A stretch of 6,519 bases of DNA from JAFHCF01 sp048497495 (GCA_048497495.1 JAFHCF010000031.1:1-6519), one strand, 5' to 3'; shown: positions 1 through 5,347, counted from the first letter of the stretch. The notes: generated by a model not told the origin, from the sequence alone. Program-made: numbers and translations.

Positions 1-46
1 TCCCTCCCGTCGCCGAGCCGCCCCCTCCTCCCAATCGAGATCTCCC

Positions 47-622
47 ATGACCGCGATCGTCATCGATCCGCCGGCGATCGAGCCGGTGACCCTCGCCGAG
101 GCCAAGGCGCATCTGCGCCTGACCGGAACCGCCGACGACGACTATGTCGCCGCCATGATCACCGCCGCCCGCATCCAGGTGGAGACCGCCACCCGCCGGG
201 TGTTGATCGACCAGACCTGGCGGATCTTCCGCGACGATTGGCCGGCCGACGGGCGGGTCACCCTGACGGTCGTGCCGTTGAAGGCGGTCACCGCCGTCAC
301 CGACTTCGATGCCGAGGGTGAGCCGACCGTGATTCCCGCGACCGACTGGGTCCTCGATGCGGCGAGTTCGCCGGCCCGCCTTCGCCTGACCGGCGCGGCC
401 CCGGCCCCCGGCCGGCCGATCAACGGCATCGAGATCGACGTCGTCGCCGGCTACGGCCTCTCCGGTCTGTCGGTGCCCCAGCCGCTGCGCCTCGCCATCA
501 TGACCCTGGTCGCCCGCTGGTACGAGGACCGCGAGGGCCTCTCCTACGGCATCGTGCCGTCGCGGGTGGCGGCCGCCTTCGAGGCCCAGGTCGCCCCCTT
601 CCGGGTGATGAGGCTGGCATGA
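47..622 (+). CDS. Head-tail connector protein, GTA gp6 / phiE125 gp8-like
   Basis: This 191-residue protein is recognised by its overall pattern as the adaptor that docks on the portal ring after DNA packaging and starts the neck of the particle. The N-terminus has the family opening: a short strand (IVIDPP), then EPVTLAEAKAHLRL, then an acidic TADDDYVAAMITAAR helix. A middle region of strands follows (TWRIFRDDWP, VVPLKAVTAV). The C-terminal helix contains LRLAIMTLVARWYEDREG, the usual ending of this family. The ATG at 47 is the natural start because the protein begins at the conserved N-terminus; only a weak purine stretch (GAGA, 37-40) precedes it. The gene overlaps the next one by ATGA at 619-622, implying translational coupling. 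Position and length agree with gp6 of alphaproteobacterial GTAs. The family assignment is strong; the exact structural role is taken from related phages and GTAs. Confidence 0.88.
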   Translation: MTAIVIDPPAIEPVTLAEAKAHLRLTGTADDDYVAAMITAARIQVETATRRVLIDQTWRIFRDDWPADGRVTLTVVPLKAVTAVTDFDAEGEPTVIPATDWVLDAASSPARLRLTGAAPAPGRPINGIEIDVVAGYGLSGLSVPQPLRLAIMTLVARWYEDREGLSYGIVPSRVAAAFEAQVAPFRVMRLA

Positions 623-939
623 CGACGCCCTTGCCCATCGCGGCGCTGCGCCACGCCATGACCCTCGAGCGCGGCGCGACCGACGCCCTCGGCGAGACCC
701 TCTGGACGGTGGTCGACACGGTCTTCGCGGCGCTCGCCCCGGCGGGTGCCGGCGAGGCGAGCGCCGGGGCGGCGCCGGCCGGCATCGTCAGCCATCGCAT
801 CGAGATGCGGTTTCGCGCCGACGTCACGAGCCGCGACCGCCTGCGGCTCGGCGATCGGATCTTCCGCATCCTCGCCGCCCACGATCTCGACGAACGCCGC
901 AATCGCCTCGTCGTCCTCGCCGAGGAGGAGAACCGATGA
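619..939 (+). CDS. Head closure / head-tail joining protein, GTA gp7 (SPP1 gp16-like)
   Basis: This 106-residue protein is of the phage head-tail adaptor type, a small beta-barrel ring protein that closes the DNA channel below the adaptor ring and joins the tail. Visible family features are an N-terminal LRHAMTLERGAT segment, TLWTVVDTVFAALAP, then HRIEMRFRADVTSRDRLRLGDRIFRILAAHDLDERRNRLVVLAEE, in which the strand pattern and the 'R.GDRIF.I' core are typical. An alanine- and glycine-rich stretch at about residues 42-54 probably forms a loop. The start overlaps the stop of the preceding gene (ATGA, 619-622), and the stop overlaps the next start (ATGA, 936-939), so the three connector genes are tightly coupled. 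Synteny with GTA g7 supports the call. Confidence 0.85.
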   Translation: MTTPLPIAALRHAMTLERGATDALGETLWTVVDTVFAALAPAGAGEASAGAAPAGIVSHRIEMRFRADVTSRDRLRLGDRIFRILAAHDLDERRNRLVVLAEEENR

Positions 940-1343
940 CCGCCGCCGCCCTCGCCCTGCAGACGGCGATCCTCGACCGGCTGCGCGCCGACGCGGGTCT
1001 CGCCGCCTCGCCGCTCGCCGCGCGCCTCCACGACGCCGCCCCGCGCGACGCGGTCTTCCCTCATCTCGTGGTCGACGAGGCGGTGGCACGCGATCGCTCC
1101 GGCCTCGACGCGCCGCTCGTCGAGCATCGCCTGACGCTGCGGCTCTTCTCCCGCAAGGGTGGCCGGCGCGAGGTGCTGACGCTCGCCGGGCTGGTCGAGG
1201 CGGCGCTGGAGAGCGCCGATCTCGTCCTCGACGGTCATCGCCTGGTGCTGCTGCGCCGCGACGCCACCGAGGTGCGCCTGCTCAAGGATCGCCTCACCGC
1301 CGAAGCCGCCCTGCGCTTCGTCGCCCTCACCGAACCCGCCTGA
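936..1343 (+). CDS. Tail terminator protein, GTA gp8 (DUF3168)
   Basis: This 135-residue protein of the DUF3168 family caps the head-proximal end of the tail tube and attaches the tail to the closed head. The sequence begins with the typical helix ALALQTAILDRLRADAGLA. It continues with RLHDAAPRDAVFPHLVVDEA, where the 'P.FPHLV' element is the family's best signature, and then a strand (EHRLTLRLFSRKGGRREVLTLAGLVEAALE). It ends with strands LVLDGHRLVLLRRDATEVRLLKDRLTAEAALRFVALTEPA, matching the usual 'g....a.l.fra.tep' ending. The start codon overlaps the preceding stop. A gap of 24 bases then separates it from the tail tube gene. Role inferred from family and synteny with GTA g8. Confidence 0.87.
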   Translation: MTAAALALQTAILDRLRADAGLAASPLAARLHDAAPRDAVFPHLVVDEAVARDRSGLDAPLVEHRLTLRLFSRKGGRREVLTLAGLVEAALESADLVLDGHRLVLLRRDATEVRLLKDRLTAEAALRFVALTEPA

Positions 1344-1367
1344 CCCTCGAAGCGGAGCCCGATCGAC

Positions 1368-1781
1368 ATGGCCACCCAACGCGGCAAGGATCTCCTGTTG
1401 AAACTCGACGAGGCCGGCACCGGCGCCTTCGTCACCGTCGCGGGCCTGCGCACGCGCCGCCTCGACTTCTCCGCCGACACCGTCGACGTCACCACCGGCG
1501 ACAGCCCGGATCGCTGGCGCGAGCTCCTGGCCGGCGCCGGGGTGCGCAAGGCCCACGTCTCCGGCGCCGGCGTCTTCCGCGATTCCGCCTCGGACGCCGC
1601 CGTGCGCACGGCCTTCTTCGCCGGCGCCATCCGTTCCTGGCAGATCGTCCTGCCCGATTTCGGCGTCGTCGAAGGGCCGTTCCAGATCGCCGGGCTCGAG
1701 TTCGCCGGCGATCACGACGGTGAATTGACCTTCGATCTGGCGCTGGAATCTGCCGGCGCCCTGACCTTCACCGCGAGCTGA
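1368..1781 (+). CDS. Major tail tube protein, GTA gp9 (TP901-1 family)
   Basis: This 137-residue protein is the tail tube subunit, which stacks in rings to form the DNA conduit. Recognisable elements in order are MATQRGKDLLLKLD, TVAGLRTRRLDFSADTVDVT with the family core 'vaGlrt..l.fs...vdvT', DSPDRWRELLAGAGVRKAHVSGAGVFRDSASD, an AAVRTAFFAGAIRSWQIVLPDFG segment, and GPFQIAGLEFAGDHDGELTFDLALESAGALTF at the C-terminus. That last part is the strand used for inter-ring contacts in the family. A GGAG motif at 1354-1357, 10 bases before the ATG, is a plausible ribosome binding site. A highly expressed protein would be expected here, and it has its own Shine-Dalgarno site instead of an overlap. Length and position match GTA g9. 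Confidence 0.9.
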   Translation: MATQRGKDLLLKLDEAGTGAFVTVAGLRTRRLDFSADTVDVTTGDSPDRWRELLAGAGVRKAHVSGAGVFRDSASDAAVRTAFFAGAIRSWQIVLPDFGVVEGPFQIAGLEFAGDHDGELTFDLALESAGALTFTAS

Positions 1782-1785
1782 CGTG

Positions 1786-2184
1786 ATGGCCAACCGACGA
1801 CGCGGCGAGGTCGAGGCGGTGGTCGACGGCGCTCCCGTGACCCTGTGCCTGACCCTCGGGGCGCTCTGCGAACTCGAGGCCGCCTTCGGCGCCGACGATC
1901 TCGTGGCGCTCGGCGAACGCTTCGCCTCCGGCCGTCTCGCGGCGCGCGATCTCCTGCGCATCTTCGCCTGCGGTCTGCGCGGCGGCGGCGGTAAGCAGAG
2001 CGACGCCGAGGTCGCCACGATGCGGGTGGACGGCGGCCTCGCCGGTGTCGCGGCCGCGGTCGCCGCGCTGCTCGAGGCGACCTTCGGCACACCCGAAACC
2101 GGCGGCGGGGGAGGGGAGAGCGGGACACCGCGCCCTCCGATCGTCCCGGGGACGGGGGCGAGCCCTTCCCCTGGGACGCGGTGA
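1786..2184 (+). CDS. GTA-gp10 family protein, probable tail assembly chaperone
   Basis: This protein of about 132 residues belongs to the alphaproteobacterial GTA-gp10 family (annotated as a tail tube or tail assembly chaperone protein). The conserved part covers roughly residues 1-100: MANRRRGEVEAVVDG, CLTLGALCELEAAFGADDLVALGERF, SGRLAARDLLRIFACGLRGGG, then an alternating Ala/Val helix ending ALLEATFG. The remaining 30 or so residues are a low-complexity Gly/Pro tail unlike the family core. I chose ATG 1786 because homologs start at MANRRRGE; GTG at 1783 is immediately upstream and in frame, so 1783 is an alternative start. The stop (2182-2184) overlaps an ATG at 2184 in the -1 frame. By analogy with lambda G and GT, the tail may be replaced by the -1 frame product through a ribosomal frameshift. 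Confidence 0.85.
   Translation: MANRRRGEVEAVVDGAPVTLCLTLGALCELEAAFGADDLVALGERFASGRLAARDLLRIFACGLRGGGGKQSDAEVATMRVDGGLAGVAAAVAALLEATFGTPETGGGGGESGTPRPPIVPGTGASPSPGTR
2107..2118 (+). other. Candidate slippage stretch for -1 frameshift between the two tail chaperones
   Basis: Near the end of the gp10 gene a purine run reads GGGGGAGGGGAG in codons GGG-GGA-GGG-GAG (glycine, glycine, glycine, glutamate). A tRNA on GGA sliding back one base would meet GGG, a good re-pairing, although the neighbouring A-site pairing is imperfect. It is not a canonical XXXYYYZ heptamer. The stretch lies inside the window (1995-2180) in which the -1 frame is open and leads into the second chaperone. A second candidate is CCCTTCC at 2163-2169, where a proline tRNA can re-pair. 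The placement is a suggestion; the reason to suspect any shift is given under the downstream gene. Confidence 0.25.
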
Positions 2185-2348
2185 TGCATCTCGCCTTCAC
2201 CCGCTGGGGCCTGGCGCCCGCCGCCTTCTGGGGGATGACCCCGCGCGAACTCGCCGCGGTCCTCGCCCCGTCGCCGGGACGCGAGCGCCTCGACGGGCGG
2301 GCCCTCGATGCGCTGATGCGTCGCTTTCCGGACGGCGTCGTGGAGTGA
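2184..2348 (+). CDS. Small tail assembly chaperone, rcc01693-like (GTA gp10.1; Phage_TAC type)
   Basis: A short gene encodes LAFTRWGLAPAAFWGMTPRE and then LAAVLAPSPGRERLDGRALDALMRRFPD, which is the signature of the small phage tail assembly chaperone found after gp10 in GTA clusters ('l.l.p.aFW.mTprEl'). Counted from ATG 2184 it is 54 residues. The family normally begins a few residues earlier with a phenylalanine-proline-tryptophan-aspartate motif. That motif is present here (FPWDAV, encoded just before the ATG at 2166-2183), but no ATG, GTG or TTG exists in this frame between the TAA at 1992-1994 and GTG 2181. The protein is therefore either initiated short by coupling at the TGATG overlap, or made as a -1 frameshift extension of gp10. 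Chaperone function, guiding tube subunits onto the tape measure, is known for the phage analogues. Confidence 0.78.
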   Translation: MHLAFTRWGLAPAAFWGMTPRELAAVLAPSPGRERLDGRALDALMRRFPDGVVE

Positions 2349-2404
2349 GGTGATTCCTCCCGATGCCGCCGGTCCGCCCGGCCGACCGCACCCTTATGAA
2401 ATCC

Positions 2405-2410
2405 AGGAGA
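2405..2410 (+). promoter_or_regulatory. Ribosome binding site deciding the tape measure start
   Basis: AGGAGA lies 6 bases before ATG 2417 and is the best Shine-Dalgarno match nearby. It supports that ATG over the in-frame upstream ATG codons at 2363 and 2396, whose extra residues do not look like the family. Confidence 0.7.
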
Positions 2411-2416
2411 CAGATC

Positions 2417-2989
2417 ATGGCGAACGATTCGACGTCCGGTTCGGCCTCCGAGCTCGCGGACGGCCTTTCCGCGCAACTCTCCGACCTGACCGACCTGTCC
2501 GGTCTCTTCGGCCGATCGCTCACGACCGCGCTGAAGGGGGCGGTGGTGCAGGGCAAATCGCTCGACACGGTGCTGCGGGGCATCGCCGAACGGCTGGCGA
2601 GCAAGGCCTTCGACGCGGCGTTGAACCCGCTGACCACGGCGGTGGGCACGCTCGCCACCGGCTGGCTCGGCGGCCTCATCGGCTTCTCACGGGGTGGTGT
2701 CGTCGCCGGGGGACGGGTGCGCCCCTTCGCCGCCGGCGGCATCGTGTCGGCGCCGACATACTTTCCGATGTCGGGCGCGACCGGCCTGATGGGGGAGGCG
2801 GGGGCGGAGGCGATCGTGCCGCTCTCGCGCGGACCCGATGGTCGCCTCGGCGTCGCCTCGTCCGGCGCCTCGGCGACCCGCGTCACCGTCAACATCACCA
2901 CGCCCGACGCGGAAAGCTTCCGCCGATCCGAGGCGCAGGTGACTGGAATGTTGGCCCGCGCCGTCGGACGGGGACGGCGCGGGCTCTGA
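2417..2989 (+). CDS. Short tail tape measure protein, GTA gp11
   Basis: This 190-residue protein is the tape measure, which fills the tail tube during assembly and sets tail length. The first 65 residues are polar and helical (SELADGLSAQLSDLTDLSGLFGRSLTTALKG). Residues 70-90 form a hydrophobic alanine/glycine stretch (LTTAVGTLATGWLGGLIGF). Residues 91-140 carry the family hallmark: SRGGVVAGG, then VRPFAAGGIVSAPTYFPM, then GLMGEAGAEAIVPLSRGPDG, shared with tape measure C-termini of many siphophages. The end (VTVNITTPDAESFRRSEAQV) is also typical. It is far shorter than most phage tape measures and in the range of the R. capsulatus GTA protein, supporting a short-tailed GTA particle. ATG 2417 was chosen for its ribosome binding site. 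A 68-base gap precedes it, and a possible terminator begins at its stop codon. Confidence 0.87.
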   Translation: MANDSTSGSASELADGLSAQLSDLTDLSGLFGRSLTTALKGAVVQGKSLDTVLRGIAERLASKAFDAALNPLTTAVGTLATGWLGGLIGFSRGGVVAGGRVRPFAAGGIVSAPTYFPMSGATGLMGEAGAEAIVPLSRGPDGRLGVASSGASATRVTVNITTPDAESFRRSEAQVTGMLARAVGRGRRGL

Positions 2990-3029
2990 CACCGGACCCA
3001 ACGAGGAGGGGCTCAGGTTCCGGTGTTTT
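2989..3029 (+). terminator. Possible Rho-independent terminator after the tape measure gene
   Basis: ACACCGGA (2989-2996) is the exact reverse complement of TCCGGTGT (3019-3026), giving an 8-base-pair stem. It can be extended inward by CC (2997-2998) with GG (3016-3017) around one bulged T. The right arm runs into TTTT (3026-3029). The loop of about 20 bases is long for a classical terminator but can fold further (GAG 3003-3005 with CTC 3012-3014). The T run is on the plus-strand side only, so it would act on transcription leaving the tape measure gene. The right arm lies inside the last codons of the convergent DUF465-like gene. Confidence 0.42.
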
Positions 3030-3270
3030 CGCTGTTCAGCAATTTGGCGTGTATTCGATCGAGCAGAAGAAGTCGTTTCTTCTTCAGAGTCTCGAGATGT
3101 TCGTCTGAAGCCTTTTCGATTTCCGATTCGATCCGAAGAATTTCACCGTTGACTTCGCCATAAGTGAGCGCCGCGCGAGCGAATTCGGCGTCGCCATAGA
3201 TCAACGAGCGAATCTCACCGGCACGGTCGGGGAATTCCTCGGCGAGTGCATGTTGGGAGTTGGGCATCAT
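3013..3270 (-). CDS. YdcH/DUF465-like small coiled-coil protein, antisense within the GTA cluster
   Basis: On the minus strand an 85-residue protein shows the DUF465 (YdcH) pattern. It opens with a short N-terminus and HALAEEFPDRAGEIRSLIYG, continues with DAEFARAALTYGEVNGEILRIESEIE, and then ASDEHLETLKKKRLLLLDRI. The spacing of the phenylalanine, tyrosine, 'n.EI.RiE..ie..sDe.le.lkk.Rl.llD' residues is that of the family, and two amphipathic charged helices are evident. The family is small, cytoplasmic and without an established biochemical function. I placed the start at ATG 3270 (or the adjacent ATG 3267); an in-frame GTG at 3318 would add 16 residues not typical of the family. No strong Shine-Dalgarno site is visible. 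The gene's GC content is near 53% against about 70% around it, and no DUF465 gene is part of the standard GTA order, so it looks like an insertion. Alternatively it could be an unrelated small coiled-coil protein. Confidence 0.78.
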   Translation of the reverse strand: MMPNSQHALAEEFPDRAGEIRSLIYGDAEFARAALTYGEVNGEILRIESEIEKASDEHLETLKKKRLLLLDRIHAKLLNSENTGT

Positions 3271-3323
3271 TTGTCTCGCTTCGTATCGCTGGCGATGGTT
3301 ACCCGTACCGGGCGCCACCGTCG

Positions 3324-3337
3324 TTGAGGAAAATCAA
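3324..3337. promoter_or_regulatory. FNR/FixK-like dyad upstream of the DUF465-like gene
   Basis: The sequence TTGAG-GAAA-ATCAA matches 9 of 10 defined positions of the FNR/FixK/FnrL consensus TTGAT-N4-ATCAA. Its centre (3330.5) is 60 bases upstream of the minus-strand start codon at 3270. If it sat at -41.5, as for typical activation by this family, the transcript would begin near 3289, leaving a short leader, and the -10 element would fall at 3296-3301 (TAACCA on the minus strand, a poor match). For the plus-strand gp12 gene the site is only 20 bases before the start codon, too close for the same arrangement. The function is inferred from motif and spacing alone. Confidence 0.38.
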
Positions 3338-3342
3338 ACTGC

Positions 3343-3348
3343 GGAAGG
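3343..3348 (+). promoter_or_regulatory. Ribosome binding site for gp12
   Basis: GGAAGG lies 9 bases before ATG 3358. The gp12 gene cannot rely on coupling to an upstream plus-strand gene here because the antisense gene intervenes, so this site would be needed for independent initiation. Confidence 0.55.
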
Positions 3349-3357
3349 TTCTGGGCG

Positions 3358-4005
3358 ATGTCGGAAACACTCGGCTTCGACGAGGTCGTCTTCCCGCTCG
3401 CGGTCTCGCTGCGCGCCGCCGGCGGCCCGGCGCGGCGCACCGAGATCGTCGTGCTCGGCTCCGGCCGGGAGGTTCGCAACGCCCGCTGGGCCGATTCGCG
3501 GCGCCGCTACGATGCCGGTTCCGGCGTTCGTTCCCTCGACGATCTGCACGAGGTGCTGGCCTTCTTCGAGGCGCGGCGCGGACGCCTCCACGGCTTTCTG
3601 TGGCGCGATCCTCTCGACGACCGCTCCTCGCCGCCCTCGCGCGATCCCGCGCCCGGTGACCAGCGCATCGCCACCGGCGACGGCGTCACCACCACCTTTC
3701 AACTCGTCAAACGCTACGCCAGCGGCGGCCGCGAATGGGTGCGCGACATCGTCCGCCCCGTCGCCGGCACGATTCGTCTCGCCGTCGCCGGCGTGGAGAA
3801 GACGATCGGCGACGGCTTCACCGTGTCGCAGGCCGGTGTCGTGAGCTTCGCGCCCGGCGAGGTGCCGCCCGACGGCGCGATCGTCACCGCCGGCTATCGC
3901 TTCCTGGTGCCGGTGCGCTTCGACACCGACGAGATTCGGGTCGACATGACCGCCTTCGTCGCCGGTGAGATCCCATCGATCCCGCTGGTGGAGATCCGCC
4001 CGTGA
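3358..4005 (+). CDS. Distal tail protein, GTA gp12 (DUF2460)
   Basis: This 215-residue protein of the DUF2460 family forms the distal tail ring linking tube to tip. The family signature is very clear: FDEVVFPLAVSLRAAGGPARR, TEIVVLGSGREVRNARWADS (residues 28-47), RRRYDAGSGVRSLDDLHEVL, and AFFEARRGRLHGFLWRDPLD (residues 68-87). Next come ATGDGVTTTFQLVKRYASGG, 'VRPVAGTIRLAV', and the C-terminal RFLVPVRFDTDEIRVDMTAF with IPSIPLVEIRP at the end. ATG 3358 places the start at the conserved N-terminus. The stop overlaps the GTG start of the next gene (GTGA, 4002-4005). In known GTAs this gene follows the tape measure gene directly; here 368 bases with a convergent gene intervene. Confidence 0.93.
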   Translation: MSETLGFDEVVFPLAVSLRAAGGPARRTEIVVLGSGREVRNARWADSRRRYDAGSGVRSLDDLHEVLAFFEARRGRLHGFLWRDPLDDRSSPPSRDPAPGDQRIATGDGVTTTFQLVKRYASGGREWVRDIVRPVAGTIRLAVAGVEKTIGDGFTVSQAGVVSFAPGEVPPDGAIVTAGYRFLVPVRFDTDEIRVDMTAFVAGEIPSIPLVEIRP

Positions 4006-4880
4006 AGACCGTGCCCACGGCGCTCGCCGCCGATCTCGCCGCCGGCGTCACCACGCTCGCCACCTGTTGGCGCATCATTCGCCTCGACGGCACCGTGCTC
4101 GGCTTCACCGATCACGATCGGCCGCTGACCTATGCCGGCGTCACCCACGAGGCGGCGACCGGATTTGCCTCGAGCGAGGCGGTCGCCCGGGCCGATCTGT
4201 CGGTCGGCGGCCTCGAGGTCGACGGGGCGCTGACCTCCGATGTCCTGACCGCCACCGACATCGAGGCTGGTCTCTACGACGGCGCCACCGTCGAGATCGA
4301 TCTGGTCGACTGGTCGGCGCCCGCTCGCCGCCTGCGCCTGCGCGCCGGCACGGTCGGCGAGATCACCCGCCTCGACGGCGCCTTCCGCGCCGAGATCCGC
4401 TCCGCCGCCCACCGGCTCGACGAAACGCGCGGGCGCCTGTTCCAACATCGCTGCGACGCCGATCTCGGCGATGCCCGCTGCGGCGTCGCGCTCGTCGCTC
4501 ATGCGGCGACCGTCGTCTCCGCCGCCGACCGCCGCCGCCTCGTCGTCGCCGACCTCGACGCCTACGCCGACGCCCTGTTCGATCGCGGCACCGTGACCTT
4601 CACCTCCGGCGCCTGCCGGGGGCGGATCAGCGAGATCAAGGTCCATCGGGTCGATGCCGGCACGGTCGAATTGGAACTGTGGCGGAGCATGAGCGAGCCG
4701 ATCGCGCCGGGCGATACGCTCGTGGTCGGCCTCGGCTGCGACAAGCGCTTCGAGACCTGCCGCGACCGTTTCGCCAATGCCGAGGCCTTTCGCGGCTTCC
4801 CCCACATCCCCGGCAACGACTTCTTCGTCGCCTCGCCGGCGTCGGGCGGTCCCAACGACGGCGGAGCCCTGGTGTCATGA
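4002..4880 (+). CDS. Tail hub protein, GTA gp13 (DUF2163 / BR0599 type)
   Basis: This 292-residue hub protein sits below the distal ring and connects it to the megatron. The N-terminal domain shows the DUF2163 pattern: ALAADLAAGVTTLATCWRII, RLDGTVLGFTDHDRPLTYAG, then EAATGFASSEAVARADLSVG. The middle contains LYDGATVEIDLVDWS and RAGTVGEITRLDGAFRAEIR. The C-terminal domain has FQHRCDADLGDARCGV and later LGCDKRFETCRDRFANAEAF followed by RGFPHIPGNDFF, the strongest part of the signature. Cysteines 151, 160, 246 and 253 form two conserved pairs. Lambda gpL, a related tip protein, binds an iron-sulfur cluster, and these four residues are the candidate ligands here. Translation starts at a GTG that overlaps the gp12 stop, and the end overlaps the next start (ATGA, 4877-4880). 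Family call is secure; the metal site is inference. Confidence 0.92.
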   Translation: MKTVPTALAADLAAGVTTLATCWRIIRLDGTVLGFTDHDRPLTYAGVTHEAATGFASSEAVARADLSVGGLEVDGALTSDVLTATDIEAGLYDGATVEIDLVDWSAPARRLRLRAGTVGEITRLDGAFRAEIRSAAHRLDETRGRLFQHRCDADLGDARCGVALVAHAATVVSAADRRRLVVADLDAYADALFDRGTVTFTSGACRGRISEIKVHRVDAGTVELELWRSMSEPIAPGDTLVVGLGCDKRFETCRDRFANAEAFRGFPHIPGNDFFVASPASGGPNDGGALVS

Positions 4881-5347
4881 CCGGCGCGACCAGCGACCCG
4901 ACCCTTCCCCCGCCGACCCGCGCGGCGATCGTCGCGGCGACGCGTGCCTGGATCGGCACGCCCTATCGCCATCAGGCCTCGCTGCGCGGGGCGGGATGCG
5001 ACTGCCTCGGCCTGGTGCGTGGCATCTGGCGCGAGTTCTACGGCGCCGAACCGGAGAAGCCGCCGCCCTATGCCCCCGACTGGGCCGAGGCGAGCCGCAT
5101 CGAGGCGATGATCGACGCCGGCCGCCGCCATCTCGTCACGGTTCTACCGGCCGAGGCGCGGGCGGGCGACGTGATCCTCTTCCGCTGGCGCGCCGACCTG
5201 CCGGCCAAGCATGCCGGCATCCTGGTCGCGCCCGCCCGCTTCGTTCACGCCTACGACGGCGCGGCGGTGGTGGAGAGCCCGCTCGGCCCCTGGTGGCGCC
5301 GCCGCCTCGCCGCCGCCTTCGCCTTTCCCGGCGTCGCGGACGCGTGA
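4877..5347 (+). CDS. NlpC/P60 cell-wall peptidase, GTA gp14
   Basis: This 156-residue NlpC/P60 cysteine peptidase is a tail-tip component expected to cut peptide cross-links of recipient peptidoglycan. It opens with RAAIVAATRAWIGTPYRHQA. The catalytic motif GAGCDCLGLVRGIWREFYG follows, with Cys43 (in D-C-L-G-L) as the likely nucleophile and Cys41 next to it. PPPYAPDWAE is typical of the phage subfamily. RAGDVILFRWR leads to KHAGILV with His112 as the likely catalytic histidine, and FVHAYDGAAVVESPLGPWWR provides His124 as a possible third residue. All catalytic elements are present, so the enzyme looks active. No signal peptide is visible, which fits a virion protein. The ATG overlaps the gp13 stop. 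A 46-base gap separates it from the next gene. Confidence 0.93.
   Translation: MTGATSDPTLPPPTRAAIVAATRAWIGTPYRHQASLRGAGCDCLGLVRGIWREFYGAEPEKPPPYAPDWAEASRIEAMIDAGRRHLVTVLPAEARAGDVILFRWRADLPAKHAGILVAPARFVHAYDGAAVVESPLGPWWRRRLAAAFAFPGVADA

Noticed and set aside
1..50. Possible C-terminus of the upstream capsid gene ending at TGA 48-50
   Set aside because: The open frame reads a short proline-rich string that I cannot match to a capsid terminus; I see nothing supportable in bases 1-46.
746..1723. Plus-strand frame of 325 codons across g7 to g9
   Set aside because: It is an arginine- and proline-rich out-of-frame reading overlapping three genes with clear family signatures.
498..2189. Long minus-strand open frame of 563 codons opposite the connector and tail tube genes
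   Set aside because: It is rich in Arg, Gly, Ala and Pro with no family resemblance, and it runs antisense to five genes with clear homology. Long shadow frames are expected at this GC content.
2370..2388. Inverted repeat CGGTC / GACCG before the tape measure gene
   Set aside because: It has only a 5-base-pair stem with a 9-base loop and no T run; such repeats are common by chance in GC-rich DNA.
2350..3108. Plus-strand frame of 252 codons overlapping the tape measure gene and the antisense gene
   Set aside because: It is out of frame with the tape measure protein, Arg-rich, and reads through the antisense insert without any recognisable motif.
3271..3318. GTG at 3318 as the start of the DUF465-like protein
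   Set aside because: The extra 16 residues are not family-like, and using this start would place initiation just next to the FNR/FixK-like site; the tandem ATG at 3270 and 3267 fits the family length.
3894..4805. Minus-strand open frame of 303 codons opposite the hub gene
   Set aside because: It mirrors the gp13 coding frame and has Gly/Ala/Asp-rich low-complexity sequence; the plus-strand hub call is secure.
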